Positions 1-8,495 of a DNA stretch of 64,000 bases are shown here, in pieces (position 1 is the first letter of the stretch; every line of letters starts with the position of its first letter). Both the position numbers and the translations under genes were made by a program. This DNA comes from an uncultured Alphaproteobacteria bacterium (lineage in GTDB: Bacteria; Pseudomonadota; Alphaproteobacteria; Sphingomonadales; Sphingomonadaceae): NCBI GenBank assembly GCA_903934325.1, contig CAIZNH010000044.1, positions 124,001 through 188,000 on the forward strand, given 5' to 3'. The notes below the pieces were generated by a model. The model was not told the origin of the DNA and made no database searches. It saw nothing but the letters and a program-made list of their open reading frames with translations.

Positions 1-783
1 TTCGGCTACCTCGGCATGGCCTACGCCATGGTCGCGATCGGCGTGGTCGGCTTCATCGTCTGGGCGCACCACATGTACACCGTGGGCCTCGACGTGAACA
101 CGAAGATGTACTTCACCGCGGCGACCATGGTGATCGCGGTTCCGACCGGCGTGAAAATCTTCAGCTGGATCGCCACGATGTGGGGCGGCAGCATCGAGTT
201 CAAGTCGCCGATGGTGTGGTCGATGGGCTTCATCTTCCTGTTCACCGTCGGTGGTGTGACCGGCGTGGTGCTCGCCAATGGTGGGATCGACGACAACCTG
301 CACGACACTTACTACGTGGTGGCCCACTTCCACTACGTGCTGTCGATGGGCGCCGTGTTCTCGATGTTCGCCGGCTTCTACTACTGGTTCCCGAAGATGA
401 GCGGTCGGATGCACAGCGAGCTGCTCTCGCACCTGCACTTCTGGACCTTCTTCATCGGCGTGAACGTGATCTTCTTCCCGCAGCACTTCCTCGGGATGCA
501 GGGCATGCCGCGCCGCTATCCGGACTATGCGGAGGCCTACACCTTCTGGCACCAGATCAGCACCTACGGGTACTACATCATGGCCGGCTCGATGGTGTTC
601 TTCTTCGTCAACATCCTCTACGCGCTGGCCGCCGGCAAGAAGGCCGCAGCCAACCCGTGGGGCGAAGGTGCGACCACGCTCGAATGGACCCTGCCGAGCC
701 CGCCGCCCTACCACCAGTTCGAAACGCTGCCGGTCATCACCGACAGCATGGACTACCACGATCACCGTCCGACGACCGCTTGA
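1..783 (+). CDS. ctaD: Cytochrome c oxidase subunit I (aa3-type), C-terminal part
   Basis: This is the C-terminal 260 residues of the heme-copper oxidase catalytic subunit, which binds heme a, heme a3 and CuB in the inner membrane and pumps protons. The gene begins upstream of the window, and its frame is open from base 1. Visible family signatures are [14 protein letters not shown] (the histidines of the heme ligand helix), the preceding [13 protein letters not shown] loop, and the C-terminal [19 protein letters not shown] block. It is followed directly by ctaB and the oxidase assembly genes, the usual alphaproteobacterial order. The upstream neighbour is expected to be ctaC, which cannot be seen here. 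Confidence 0.97.
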   Translation, partial: FGYLGMAYAMVAIGVVGFIVWAHHMYTVGLDVNTKMYFTAATMVIAVPTGVKIFSWIATMWGGSIEFKSPMVWSMGFIFLFTVGGVTGVVLANGGIDDNLHDTYYVVAHFHYVLSMGAVFSMFAGFYYWFPKMSGRMHSELLSHLHFWTFFIGVNVIFFPQHFLGMQGMPRRYPDYAEAYTFWHQISTYGYYIMAGSMVFFFVNILYALAAGKKAAANPWGEGATTLEWTLPSPPPYHQFETLPVITDSMDYHDHRPTTA

Positions 784-800
784 GGTCTTGGCGCTGATCG

Positions 801-857
801 GCTCCGCTGGCGGAGCATGACATGATCGCAGGGAGCGCGGGCACAGGTCCGCGCTCC
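801..857 (+). terminator. Two tandem hairpins between ctaD and ctaB
   Basis: Two inverted repeats follow the ctaD stop. The first pairs gctccg (801-806) with cggagc (811-816). The second is a perfect 9-bp stem, ggagcgcgg (832-840) with ccgcgctcc (849-857), with an 8-nt loop. There is no long T tract (only ttcg follows), so this may be an attenuating or mRNA-processing structure rather than a full terminator. The second hairpin lies inside the frame that would be read from the upstream ATG of ctaB at 822, which argues for the downstream ctaB start at 882. Confidence 0.5.
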
Positions 858-881
858 TTCGCAATGGAACCGATAGGAACA

Positions 882-1808
882 ATGGCGAGCAACCCGTCCC
901 AGATTGCAGCGCAGATGCCGGCGGAATGGCGCGATTTCTTCGCGCTGACCAAGCCGCGGGTGATGACGCTGGTGATCTTCACCGCGATCTGCGGGCTGCT
1001 GGCTGCGCCTGGCACCATCCATCCGGTGATCGGCTTCACCGCGATACTCGCGATCGCGATGGGTGCCGGTGGTTCGGCAGTGCTGAACCAGTGGTGGGAA
1101 GCCGACCTCGACGCGGGCATGAAGCGCACCATGAGCCGTCCGCTCCCCGGTGGCCGGATGCGGCGCGAGGATGCGCGCGATTTCGGGATTTTCCTTTCGG
1201 CTGTGTCGCTGGTGCTGATGGGCGTTGCAGTGGGCTGGCTGGCCTCTGCCCTGTTGCTGCTGGCGATCATCTATTACGCCGTGGTCTACACCATGTGGCT
1301 GAAGCCGCGCACCCCGCAGAACATCGTGATCGGCGGCGGCGCTGGCGCTTTCCCGCCGCTGATCGGCTGGGTGGCGGTCACCGGCGAGATCACCGCCATG
1401 CCGCTGCTGCTCTTCGCGATCATCTTCTTCTGGACCCCGCCGCACTTCTGGGCGCTCGCGCTGTTCATGCAGTCGGACTACGCCAAGGTCGGCATTCCGA
1501 TGCTGCCGGTGGTGGCGGGCGAGAAGGTCACCCGCCGCCAGATCCTCGGCTACACGCTGGTGCTGGCGCCGATCACGGTTGCGCCCTGGGCCATCGGCGG
1601 CACGGGCTGGATCTATGGTTCGGTCGCGGTGGTGTTGTCGGCGCTGTTCACGGCTCTGGCGATCCCCGTCGGTCTGCGCACGCGCACTGATGACGACAAG
1701 ATGCTGCCCGAGAAGAAGCTGTTCAAGTTCTCGATCGTCTACCTCTTCGTGCTGTTTGCGGCATTGGTGGCAGACCGGGTTGCGGCCTATCAGGGGTGGC
1801 TGGCATGA
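882..1808 (+). CDS. ctaB: Protoheme IX farnesyltransferase (heme O synthase)
   Basis: CtaB transfers a farnesyl group to protoheme IX, making heme O, the precursor of the heme a of the oxidase encoded around it. It is a polytopic UbiA-superfamily membrane protein. The sequence shows [17 protein letters not shown] near the N terminus, the Asp-rich prenyl-diphosphate motif [15 protein letters not shown], the second motif region [12 protein letters not shown], and [14 protein letters not shown]. The start at 882 is preferred because aggaac lies just upstream. An in-frame ATG at 822 would place a strong hairpin inside the coding region. The stop overlaps the start of the next small gene (ATGA). 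Confidence 0.95.
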   Translation: MASNPSQIAAQMPAEWRDFFALTKPRVMTLVIFTAICGLLAAPGTIHPVIGFTAILAIAMGAGGSAVLNQWWEADLDAGMKRTMSRPLPGGRMRREDARDFGIFLSAVSLVLMGVAVGWLASALLLLAIIYYAVVYTMWLKPRTPQNIVIGGGAGAFPPLIGWVAVTGEITAMPLLLFAIIFFWTPPHFWALALFMQSDYAKVGIPMLPVVAGEKVTRRQILGYTLVLAPITVAPWAIGGTGWIYGSVAVVLSALFTALAIPVGLRTRTDDDKMLPEKKLFKFSIVYLFVLFAALVADRVAAYQGWLA

Positions 1809-1930
1809 CCCCCGAAGACGAGGCTGAACTGACCCGCCGCCGCAAGGCGCGCAACTATGTCGTGGCCGGCACGCTGCTGTTCTTCGTGCTGCTGTTCTAC
1901 GCCATCACCATCGTGCGGATGGGGGACTGA
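1805..1930 (+). CDS. Small CoxF-like oxidase-cluster membrane protein (41 aa)
   Basis: A 41-residue protein whose ATG overlaps the ctaB stop. It ends 3 bases before ctaG. Its charged N terminus ([18 protein letters not shown]) is followed by one hydrophobic helix ([19 protein letters not shown]) and a short RMGD tail, so it is a single-pass membrane protein. A tiny gene at this place between ctaB and ctaG is typical of alphaproteobacterial oxidase operons and is usually called CoxF or an oxidase assembly small protein. The assignment rests on position, size and topology. Translational coupling on both sides supports it as a real gene even though it is very short. Confidence 0.8.
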   Translation: MTPEDEAELTRRRKARNYVVAGTLLFFVLLFYAITIVRMGD

Positions 1931-1933
1931 GCC

Positions 1934-2539
1934 ATGGCCTCTGCCGCGCCCGTTCTGCATGACGCTGTCACCGCCCGCCGCAATCTGCGCGTGGGGCTGA
2001 TGGCGTTTGCTGGCGCGCTGGCGATGCTCGGCCTCGGCTATGCCTCGGTGCCGCTCTACCGGCTGTTCTGCCAGGTCACCGGCTTTGGCGGGACGACCAT
2101 GATCGCGACCGAGGCGCAGGCGGCGACAGCTGCGGCCAATGCGACGGGGCAGACCATCTCGATCCGCTTCGATGCCTCGACCGCAGGCGATATGCCCTGG
2201 GTGTTCGCGCCCAGTCAAGCGACCGACACGATCACCATCGGCGAGCGCGACATTGCCACCTATGTCGCCCGCAATTCCGGTTCCGTGCCGATCACCGGCA
2301 TGGCCACCTTCAATGTCGAGCCCGAACAGGCCGGCAAGTACTTCAACAAGATCCAGTGCTTCTGCTTCACCGAGCAGACCCTTGCCCCCGGGCAGGAAGT
2401 CACCATGCCGGTGCTCTATTATGTCGATCCCGCGATGCTGCAGGATCCCAACATGAAGGGTGTCGAGCAGATCACCTTGAGCTACACTTTCCACCGCGCG
2501 TCGGGGCCCGAAGCGGCCGCACCGGCGGGCACCAACTGA
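1934..2539 (+). CDS. ctaG: Cytochrome c oxidase assembly protein CtaG/Cox11
   Basis: CtaG (Cox11) is a membrane-anchored periplasmic copper chaperone that delivers copper to the CuB site of subunit I. The 201-residue protein has one N-terminal membrane helix (LMAFAGALAMLGLGYASVPLY), then the conserved LYRLFCQVTGFGG segment, and the copper-binding CFCF motif (Cys142 and Cys144) in NKIQCFCFTEQ. The later segment PVLYYVDP is also a family hallmark. It lies between the CoxF-like gene and ctaE, and its length is normal for the family. The C terminus ends in a low-complexity Ala/Pro tail. Confidence 0.96.
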   Translation: MASAAPVLHDAVTARRNLRVGLMAFAGALAMLGLGYASVPLYRLFCQVTGFGGTTMIATEAQAATAAANATGQTISIRFDASTAGDMPWVFAPSQATDTITIGERDIATYVARNSGSVPITGMATFNVEPEQAGKYFNKIQCFCFTEQTLAPGQEVTMPVLYYVDPAMLQDPNMKGVEQITLSYTFHRASGPEAAAPAGTN

Positions 2540-2572
2540 CCATAGCAAGCAACCCAGGGACGGGAACGACCA

Positions 2573-3445
2573 ATGGCTGGCACGGCAAACCACGATTACC
2601 ACATTCTTGAACCCGATATCTGGCCGCTGATCGGCTCGATTTCGGCGCTCACCTTCACCAGCGGGATGGTGCTCAGCTTCCACCCCGAAACCCTCGGGCC
2701 GCTTGCCGGTTCGGCGGTGCTGTGGGCAGGCCTTGCCGGCCTGATCGCGACCTTCTTCATGTGGTTCCGCAACATCGTGATCGAAGCCCAGCGCGGTGAT
2801 CACACCCCGGTGGTGCAGCTGCACCTGCGCTACGGCATGATCCTGTTCATCGCTTCGGAAGTGATGTTCTTTGTCGGCTGGTTCTGGAGCTTCTTCGACT
2901 TCGCGCTGTTCCCGACCGCGCTGCAGTTCGATCACGAGACCGGCGCGACCACCAGCCTGTTCGGTCAGGAGGGCGCGATTGCGGCCTTCATTCCCGAAGG
3001 CATGGAAGTGCTCGATCCCTTCGCGCTGCCGCTGCTCAACACGCTGATCCTGCTGTGCTCGGGCACCACGGTGACCTGGGCGCACCACGCGCTGATCCAT
3101 GGCGATCGCGATGCGCTGAAGCAGGGCCTGTGGGCCACCATCGCGCTGGGCGTGCTGTTCAGCTCGATCCAGGCCTACGAATATTCGGTCGCGCCCTTCG
3201 GCTTCGGCGGCAACACCTATTCGAGCGCCTTCTACATGGCGACCGGCTTCCACGGCTTCCACGTGGCGATCGGGACGATCTTCCTGGCCGTGTGCCTCTA
3301 CCGCACCTATCTCGGCCACTTCACCTCGCGCCAGCACTTCGGCTTCGAAGCGGCCGCGTGGTACTGGCACTTCGTCGACGTGGTGTGGCTGTTCCTGTTC
3401 GTCGCCATCTATGTGTGGGGCGGCTGGGGCGCTGAATACCACTGA
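2573..3445 (+). CDS. ctaE: Cytochrome c oxidase subunit III
   Basis: Subunit III of the aa3-type oxidase, a multi-pass membrane protein that stabilises the catalytic core. The 290-residue sequence starts with the typical HDYHILEPDIWPLIGS and contains RYGMILFIASEVMFFVGWFW, GTTVTWAHHALIHGDR and the C-terminal FEAAAWYWHFVDVVWLFLF signature. It is complete, with a 33-bp gap after ctaG. The stop codon overlaps the start of the DUF983 frame by one base (TGATG), so translation is probably coupled. Confidence 0.97.
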   Translation: MAGTANHDYHILEPDIWPLIGSISALTFTSGMVLSFHPETLGPLAGSAVLWAGLAGLIATFFMWFRNIVIEAQRGDHTPVVQLHLRYGMILFIASEVMFFVGWFWSFFDFALFPTALQFDHETGATTSLFGQEGAIAAFIPEGMEVLDPFALPLLNTLILLCSGTTVTWAHHALIHGDRDALKQGLWATIALGVLFSSIQAYEYSVAPFGFGGNTYSSAFYMATGFHGFHVAIGTIFLAVCLYRTYLGHFTSRQHFGFEAAAWYWHFVDVVWLFLFVAIYVWGGWGAEYH

Positions 3446-3811
3446 TGACGGCGGACCTAGGTCCGACGGAAAAGAAGGGGCAGCCGGGATTCGTTCCGGC
3501 TGCCCTTTCCGGTTTGTGCCCCCGCTGCGGGGCGAAGACGCTGTTTCATGGCAGCGCAGCGCTGGCCGATGAATGCGCTGCCTGCGGACTTACTTACGCT
3601 GGAGCGCGGCGGGCGGTTTGTCGGCGTGGTGACGATGCTTGCCGCGCTTGTGCTGATCCTCGCCGCGCTCGGCGTCGACGAATGGCTGCGGCCCCCGCTG
3701 TGGGCGAGTCTCTTGTTCTGGGGTCCGGTAACGGTTGGCACCGTCATCGGCGTGCTGCGGCTCTACAAGGCCATGTGGGTCTATCACCAATACGAGGAAC
3801 GCCAGCCATGA
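3445..3811 (+). pseudogene. DUF983 family protein, broken by a +1 frameshift
   Basis: DUF983 proteins are small membrane proteins with an N-terminal zinc-ribbon-like region, commonly found beside oxidase assembly genes. Here the N-terminal half (GLCPRCGAKTLFHG and DECAACGLT, with two CxxC pairs) is in the frame starting at 3445. The C-terminal half (LERGGRFVGVV, then two hydrophobic helices and LYKAMWVYHQYEERQP) is in the +1-shifted frame that stops at 3811. The halves join if one base is removed around 3587-3594, where the sequence reads cttacttacg. The corrected product is about 121 residues, normal for the family. It could be a sequencing error or a true mutation. SURF1 starts at 3808, overlapping the stop of the shifted frame, which suggests the intact gene was translationally coupled. 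Confidence 0.8.
3478..3505 (+). terminator. Perfect 10-bp hairpin just after ctaE
   Basis: gggcagccgg (3478-3487) pairs perfectly with ccggctgccc (3496-3505) around an 8-nt loop. It is preceded by aaaagaag and followed by tttcc. It resembles an intrinsic terminator for the ctaE transcript, but it lies inside the first codons of the DUF983 reading frame. It may therefore attenuate expression of the DUF983-SURF1 part of the operon. Confidence 0.45.
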
Positions 3812-4374
3812 CTGCCCACCGTGTGCCGATCATCGCCACGATCATCGTGATCGCTGCGGCGCTCACCATGGTCGGGCTGGGGGTGTGGCAGCTCCAGCGC
3901 AAGGCCGAGAAGGAGGCGCTGATCGCGCGCTATCAGGCAGCGGCCAGCGAGACAGCCGAGGTGCCTTTCCCCGTCGATGACAATGCGACAAGCGCGTGGT
4001 TCCGCCGCAGCCGTGTGAGCTGCGGGCGGGTGCTGGAGCTGACAACCGTGTCAGGCACGGCAGCTTCGGGCCAGAAGGGACTGGCGGTGCGGGCGACCTG
4101 CACCGAGGGCGCCTTCGGCGTGCCGATCATGGTCGATATCGGCTTCACCCGCGAACTGGTGACACCGGCGTGGGAGGGCGGCGAGGTGACCGGCGTGATT
4201 GCGCCTGGGCCGCGCCTTGTCGCCGACCCGCCAGTCGCCGGATTGCAGCCGCTCGCCAAGCCCGATCCTGGCGACCTCCCCAACAACCACCTTGCCTATG
4301 CGGGCCAGTGGTTCTTCTTCGCGCTGACGGCTCTCGTCATCTACGTGCTGGCATTGAAGCGCCGACGCGGTTAG
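3808..4374 (+). CDS. SURF1 family cytochrome oxidase biogenesis protein
   Basis: SURF1 (Shy1) proteins assist heme a insertion during cytochrome oxidase assembly in the inner membrane. The 188-residue protein has the N-terminal helix (IIATIIVIAAALTMVGLG) followed by the family motif GVWQLQRKAEKEALI. At the C terminus it has NNHLAYAGQWFFFALTALVIY with a second membrane helix and a basic tail. It is shorter than classical SURF1 (about 230-250 residues), as is common in sphingomonads. The ATG overlaps the stop of the shifted DUF983 frame (ATGA). Confidence 0.9.
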   Translation: MTAHRVPIIATIIVIAAALTMVGLGVWQLQRKAEKEALIARYQAAASETAEVPFPVDDNATSAWFRRSRVSCGRVLELTTVSGTAASGQKGLAVRATCTEGAFGVPIMVDIGFTRELVTPAWEGGEVTGVIAPGPRLVADPPVAGLQPLAKPDPGDLPNNHLAYAGQWFFFALTALVIYVLALKRRRG

Positions 4375-4387
4375 GCGCTGTTCGCAT

Positions 4388-5803
4388 ATGCAATACGTCT
4401 CGACACGCGGCAGCGCACCGGCGCTCGATTTCGAAGGGGTGACGCTCGCAGGCCTCGCCAGCGACGGAGGGCTTTATGTGCCCGCCGAATGGCCGTGTTT
4501 CTCGATCGATGAGATCCGCGCGCTGCGCGGACTTTCCTACCCCGATCTTGCCACCCGCGTGATGGCGCCGTTTGTGGCGGGCAGCCTCACCGAGGACGAA
4601 CTCTCCGCAATCTGCCACAAGGTCTATGGCGATTTCGGCCACGCGGCGGTCGCCCCGCTGGTGCAGATGGATCAGCAGCACTGGCTGCTTGAACTGTTCC
4701 ATGGCCCCACGCTCGCCTTCAAGGATGTTGCGCTGCAATTGCTCGGCCAGCTGTTCGAGCTGTTCCTCGAGCGCCGCGACAAGCGCCTGACGATTGTCGG
4801 TGCGACCAGCGGCGATACGGGCTCGGCCGCGATCCATGCCGTGGCGGGCGGCACCCGAGCGGAGATCTTCATGCTCCACCCCAAGGGCCGGGTGAGCGAG
4901 GTGCAGCGCCGCCAGATGACGACGGTGCGCGCGCCCAATGTCCACAATCTTGCGATTGCGGGCAGCTTCGATGACGCGCAGGCCCATGTGAAGCGGATGT
5001 TCACCGACGCCGACGTCACCAGCGTGCTGGATCTGGGCGCGGTCAATTCGATCAACTGGGCGCGGCTGATGGCGCAGGTGGTCTATTATTTCGCCTCCGC
5101 GCTCCAGCTTGGCGCGCCGGACCGGACTGTGGCCTACTCTGTGCCGACCGGCAATTTCGGGGACGTGTTCGCCGGCTATGTCGCAGCGAAAATGGGGCTG
5201 CCGATCGAGCGCCTGATCGTCGCCACCAACATCAACGACATTCTCCACCGCGCGCTTTCCTCGGGCGATTACTCGGCGGGCGGCGTCACGCCGACGATCA
5301 CGCCTTCGATGGACATTCAGGTCTCCTCGAACTTCGAGCGGCTGCTGTTCGATGGCGGCGGGCGTGATGGCGCGGCGCTGGCCGAGCAGATGCGCAGCTT
5401 CGAGGCCTCCAAGGCCATGCACCTGACCAACGCACAGGCGGAGGCGGCAGCCGCGCTGTTCACCTCTGCGCGCGCCGATCAGACCGAGACCGCGCGGGCC
5501 ATGCAATGGGCTTACCGCGCGGCGGGGCAGGTGATCGATCCGCACACAGGCGTCGGTCTCCATGCCGCGCGCGCGCTGGCACAGGCTGGCGTGATCGCGC
5601 CGCAGGTGCCGCTGGTGACGCTCGCCACCGCGCATCCGGCCAAGTTCAACGATGCGGTCGAGCGTGCCATCGGCGTGCGCCCGGCACTTCCGGCGCGGGT
5701 GGGCGATCTGTTCGGGCGCGAGGAAAGCTTTGTCGAGCTGGCAGGCGATTATGCCACCACCCGCGACTATGTGCTGGGCCACGCGGCGGACGCGAAAGGC
5801 TGA
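4388..5803 (+). CDS. thrC: Threonine synthase
   Basis: ThrC converts O-phospho-L-homoserine to threonine with pyridoxal phosphate. The 471-residue protein begins MQYVSTRGSAPALDFEGV. It carries the PLP-lysine motif LAFKDVALQLLGQ (Lys112) and the phosphate-binding GATSGDTGSAAIHA loop, with VPTGNFGDVFAGYVA further on, all typical of the long bacterial type. It sits 14 bp after SURF1 and its stop overlaps the start of the next gene (TGATG), so it is probably co-transcribed downstream of the oxidase genes, although its function is unrelated. Confidence 0.97.
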   Translation: MQYVSTRGSAPALDFEGVTLAGLASDGGLYVPAEWPCFSIDEIRALRGLSYPDLATRVMAPFVAGSLTEDELSAICHKVYGDFGHAAVAPLVQMDQQHWLLELFHGPTLAFKDVALQLLGQLFELFLERRDKRLTIVGATSGDTGSAAIHAVAGGTRAEIFMLHPKGRVSEVQRRQMTTVRAPNVHNLAIAGSFDDAQAHVKRMFTDADVTSVLDLGAVNSINWARLMAQVVYYFASALQLGAPDRTVAYSVPTGNFGDVFAGYVAAKMGLPIERLIVATNINDILHRALSSGDYSAGGVTPTITPSMDIQVSSNFERLLFDGGGRDGAALAEQMRSFEASKAMHLTNAQAEAAAALFTSARADQTETARAMQWAYRAAGQVIDPHTGVGLHAARALAQAGVIAPQVPLVTLATAHPAKFNDAVERAIGVRPALPARVGDLFGREESFVELAGDYATTRDYVLGHAADAKG

Positions 5804-6702
5804 TGGCAAGCCTCGTCCAGCAGCCGCTGGTGATGGAATGCACCGGTTGGGACTCCTATCGCCTGCTCGACAGCGGGGCGGGGCGCAAGTGGGAGGCGTT
5901 CGGCCCCCATTCCTTCATCCGCCCCGAACCGCAGGCGATGTGGCAGCCGCGCCTCGCGGACTGGCCCGCAGCAGGCGAGTTCATCCCCGGCTCGGACGAG
6001 GATGGCGGCGGGCGCTGGCAGTTCACGCAAAACCTGCCTGACGAAGGCTGGAAACTCGACTGGAACGAGGTGCGCTTTACCGCCCGCCCGACGCCATTCC
6101 GCCACCTGCAATTCTTCCCCGACATGGCCCCGGTGTGGGACTGGATGCGCTTGCAGCTGGACGGGATGGACGCGGCCGAGAGCCTCAACCTGTTCGGCTA
6201 CACTGGCCTTGGCACGCTCGCGCTCTCGGCCCACGGCAAGGTCACGCATGTGGATGCGTCCAAGAAGTCCGTGGCGCAGGCGCGCGAGAACGCCGCGCTC
6301 TCGGGCATGACGGATCGCCCGATCCGCTGGCTCACCGATGACGCCGCAAAATTCACCGCGCGCGAGGTGCGGCGGGGCAAGCGCTATGACGGGATCATCC
6401 TCGATCCTCCCAAGTTCGGGCGCGGGCCGGATGGCGAGGTGTGGCGGCTGGAGGAGCACCTGCCCGGTCTCATCGCCGACTGCGCGAAGCTGCTCGACAA
6501 GGACAGCCGCTTCCTGTTCCTCACCGTCTATGCCGTGCGCATGAGCAGCCTTGCGATTGCCGGGCTGCTGGAAGAGGCCTTGCGCGGCCTGCCCGGACAG
6601 ATCGAGCATGGCGACCTTGCGGTGCGCGAGGAAGGCCAAGGGGACGCAGCGCGCGGACGCCTTCTGCCCACTGCGATTTTCGCCCGCTGGTCCCATTCCT
6701 GA
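5803..6702 (+). CDS. Class I SAM-dependent methyltransferase (RlmI/COG1092-like)
   Basis: A 299-residue Rossmann-fold methyltransferase. The SAM-binding region is ESLNLFGYTGLGTLALSAHG, followed by the acidic HVDASKKSVAQARENAAL strand and the catalytic-type motif GIILDPPKFGRG (DPPK), which is typical of the RlmI-like rRNA cytosine methyltransferase group. The N-terminal PUA domain of true RlmI is missing, so the RNA target cannot be named. The ATG overlaps the thrC stop by one base. A homologous protein follows thrC in related genomes as far as I recall, but I cannot verify that here. Confidence 0.85.
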   Translation: MASLVQQPLVMECTGWDSYRLLDSGAGRKWEAFGPHSFIRPEPQAMWQPRLADWPAAGEFIPGSDEDGGGRWQFTQNLPDEGWKLDWNEVRFTARPTPFRHLQFFPDMAPVWDWMRLQLDGMDAAESLNLFGYTGLGTLALSAHGKVTHVDASKKSVAQARENAALSGMTDRPIRWLTDDAAKFTAREVRRGKRYDGIILDPPKFGRGPDGEVWRLEEHLPGLIADCAKLLDKDSRFLFLTVYAVRMSSLAIAGLLEEALRGLPGQIEHGDLAVREEGQGDAARGRLLPTAIFARWSHS

Positions 6703-6718
6703 GGTAAGGGCCGCGGCC

Positions 6719-7105
6719 ATGACCGATTCGCTTATCCTCGAAGTCAACAATCTCGTCGTCGATGTCCTGACCGGCATCTATTCCGAGGAGACCGGCAAGC
6801 CCCAGCCGCTGCGCATCTCGATCGCGGCGCGCTATGCTGTTGCGGATCGCTACGATCCCGAAACCCCGCTCGATGCGTCCAAGAACTACATGGATCTGAA
6901 GTTCGCAGCCTCCGGCGGCCTGCCCGAGGGCGTGCACTTCACGCTGATCGAGGCGGTGGCCGATCACATCTGCCAGACCCTGTTCGTGCAGGATACCCGC
7001 GTTGCGGCGGTGACGGTCAAGATCGTCAAGCTTGCGATTGCCGAAGCGGACGAGGAAATCGGCATCACGCTCCACCGCGAGCGGCCCGCCGATCACGGAG
7101 CCTGA
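6719..7105 (+). CDS. folB: Dihydroneopterin aldolase
   Basis: FolB cleaves 7,8-dihydroneopterin to 6-hydroxymethyl-dihydropterin and glycolaldehyde in folate synthesis. The 128-residue protein shows the family pattern: NNLVVDVLTGIYSEETGKPQPL at the N terminus (an equivalent of the G-x-x-x-x-E-R region), a central DASKNYMDLK segment, FTLIEAVADHICQTLF containing the active-site Glu, and VKIVKLAIAEADEEIGI near the end. The length matches the family. It begins 17 bp after the methyltransferase and leads into the molybdenum cofactor genes; both pathways start from GTP. Confidence 0.88.
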   Translation: MTDSLILEVNNLVVDVLTGIYSEETGKPQPLRISIAARYAVADRYDPETPLDASKNYMDLKFAASGGLPEGVHFTLIEAVADHICQTLFVQDTRVAAVTVKIVKLAIAEADEEIGITLHRERPADHGA

Positions 7106-7109
7106 GGCG

Positions 7110-7427
7110 ATGATGCGCCGGCTCGACGTGGCCGTTCTGCCGGAGAGCGCGCTGGACGCAGGCACCGCCTTCATGGCCGAACATCTCGCAGCTGCCCGCG
7201 CGATCCTTGCCGATCCCGAGACCACCGCACTGGCGATCATCCTTGCCCCGGCAACGCACGATCACGGCGACTGGCGGCTGGCGCTTGCCCGCGATCTGGC
7301 GCGCGAGGCGGCACCCAAGCGCGTCAATGTGGTGGCAGGCACGCCCGGCGCGGCGCTGGAGGCAACCTTACGCTTTTTGGCAGATGCGCCGGGGGTGACA
7401 GGCCAGTATTGCCTGTGTCATGAATGA
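7110..7427 (+). CDS. Rossmann-fold-like hypothetical protein
   Basis: A 105-residue protein of unknown function between folB and moaA. It has alternating strand/helix character (LAIILAPATHDHGDWRLAL, then RVNVVAGTPGAALEATLRFL), compatible with a partial Rossmann or SDR-like fold, but no nucleotide-binding glycine motif is evident. It ends with CLCHE. Two adjacent ATG codons (7110, 7113) could start it. It begins 4 bp after folB and overlaps moaA by 8 bp, so it is clearly part of the operon. A link to pterin metabolism is only inferred from its position. Confidence 0.7.
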   Translation: MMRRLDVAVLPESALDAGTAFMAEHLAAARAILADPETTALAIILAPATHDHGDWRLALARDLAREAAPKRVNVVAGTPGAALEATLRFLADAPGVTGQYCLCHE

Positions 7428-8490
7428 GCGTGTGTCCCTCTCCGAGCCTCGCAAACCCGATCTGATCCTGCTGCGCGATCCCGCGGAGACGCCGCACGCG
7501 CCGCTGGTCGATAGCTTCATGCGCCGCATCACCTATCTGCGCCTTTCGGTGACCGACCGCTGCGATCTGCGCTGCGAATACTGCATGCCCGAACGCATGA
7601 CCTTCCTGCCCAAGAAGGAGGTCCTGAGCCTTGAGGAGCTTTACGATCTCGCCACCGGCTTCATCGCCCGCGGGGTGACCAAGATCCGCATTACGGGCGG
7701 CGAACCGCTGGTGCGGCGCGACATCATCGATCTGTTCACCGCGCTGGGCCGCCGTTTGGGGCATGATCTGCAGGAGCTGACGCTCACCACCAACGGCACC
7801 CAGCTTGCCACCTATGCCGAGGCGCTGGCGCGGGCGGGCGTGCGGCGGGTCAATGTCTCGCTCGACACCCGCGACCGGGCGAAGTTTGCGCAGCTCACGC
7901 GCCGGGACAGCCTGCCCCAGGTGCTCGAAGGGATCGCGGCGGCCAAGGCGGCAGGGCTCAAGGTCAAACTGAACGCCGTTGCGCTCAAGGGCGTGAACGG
8001 CGAGGAATTGCCCGATCTCATCGCCTGGGCGCATGGGCAAGCGCATGATGTCACCCTCATCGAGGTCATGCCGATGGGCGATGTCGAGGCCGAGCGGCTC
8101 GACCAGTATCTCCCGCTCGACGATGTGCGCGCCGCGCTCGTGCAGCGCTGGACCCTCACGGAGAGCAACCACGCCACCGGCGGCCCGGCGCGCTATGTCG
8201 ATATTGCCGACACCGGCGGACGGCTGGGCTTCATCACCCCGCACACCAACAATTTCTGCGCCAGCTGCAACCGCCTGCGGGTGACGGCGACGGGCCAGCT
8301 CTATCCCTGCCTTGGCGGGGGCGAGCGGGTCGATCTGCGCGCCGCGCTGCGCTCGGACAATCCCGAGGGCAATCTCGCCGCCGCGCTTGACGAGGCGCTG
8401 CGGATCAAGCCGGAAAAGCACCACTTCCGCATGGACGCGCGCGGGGCGGAGCCGGCCACTGTGCGCCACATGTCGATGACGGGGGGCTGA
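7420..8490 (+). CDS. moaA: GTP 3',8-cyclase MoaA
   Basis: MoaA is a radical-SAM enzyme that starts molybdenum cofactor synthesis by converting GTP to 3',8-cyclo-GTP. The 356-residue sequence has the radical SAM cluster motif CDLRCEYC (Cys48, Cys52, Cys55) and the SAM-binding ITGGEPLVRRD. The second [4Fe-4S] site near the C terminus is NNFCASCNRLRVTATGQLYPC. The final residues (HMSMTGG) end in the Gly-Gly pair that MoaA requires. It overlaps the preceding gene and is followed at once by moaD and moaE. Confidence 0.98.
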   Translation: MNERVSLSEPRKPDLILLRDPAETPHAPLVDSFMRRITYLRLSVTDRCDLRCEYCMPERMTFLPKKEVLSLEELYDLATGFIARGVTKIRITGGEPLVRRDIIDLFTALGRRLGHDLQELTLTTNGTQLATYAEALARAGVRRVNVSLDTRDRAKFAQLTRRDSLPQVLEGIAAAKAAGLKVKLNAVALKGVNGEELPDLIAWAHGQAHDVTLIEVMPMGDVEAERLDQYLPLDDVRAALVQRWTLTESNHATGGPARYVDIADTGGRLGFITPHTNNFCASCNRLRVTATGQLYPCLGGGERVDLRAALRSDNPEGNLAAALDEALRIKPEKHHFRMDARGAEPATVRHMSMTGG

Positions 8491-8495
8491 GCCGC

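Noticed and set aside
822..881. The upstream ATG of ctaB.
   Set aside because: It would place a perfect 9-bp hairpin in the coding sequence and lacks a ribosome-binding site; 882 is better supported.
7428..7440. A molybdenum cofactor riboswitch before moaA.
   Set aside because: moaA overlaps the preceding gene, so there is no leader to hold one.
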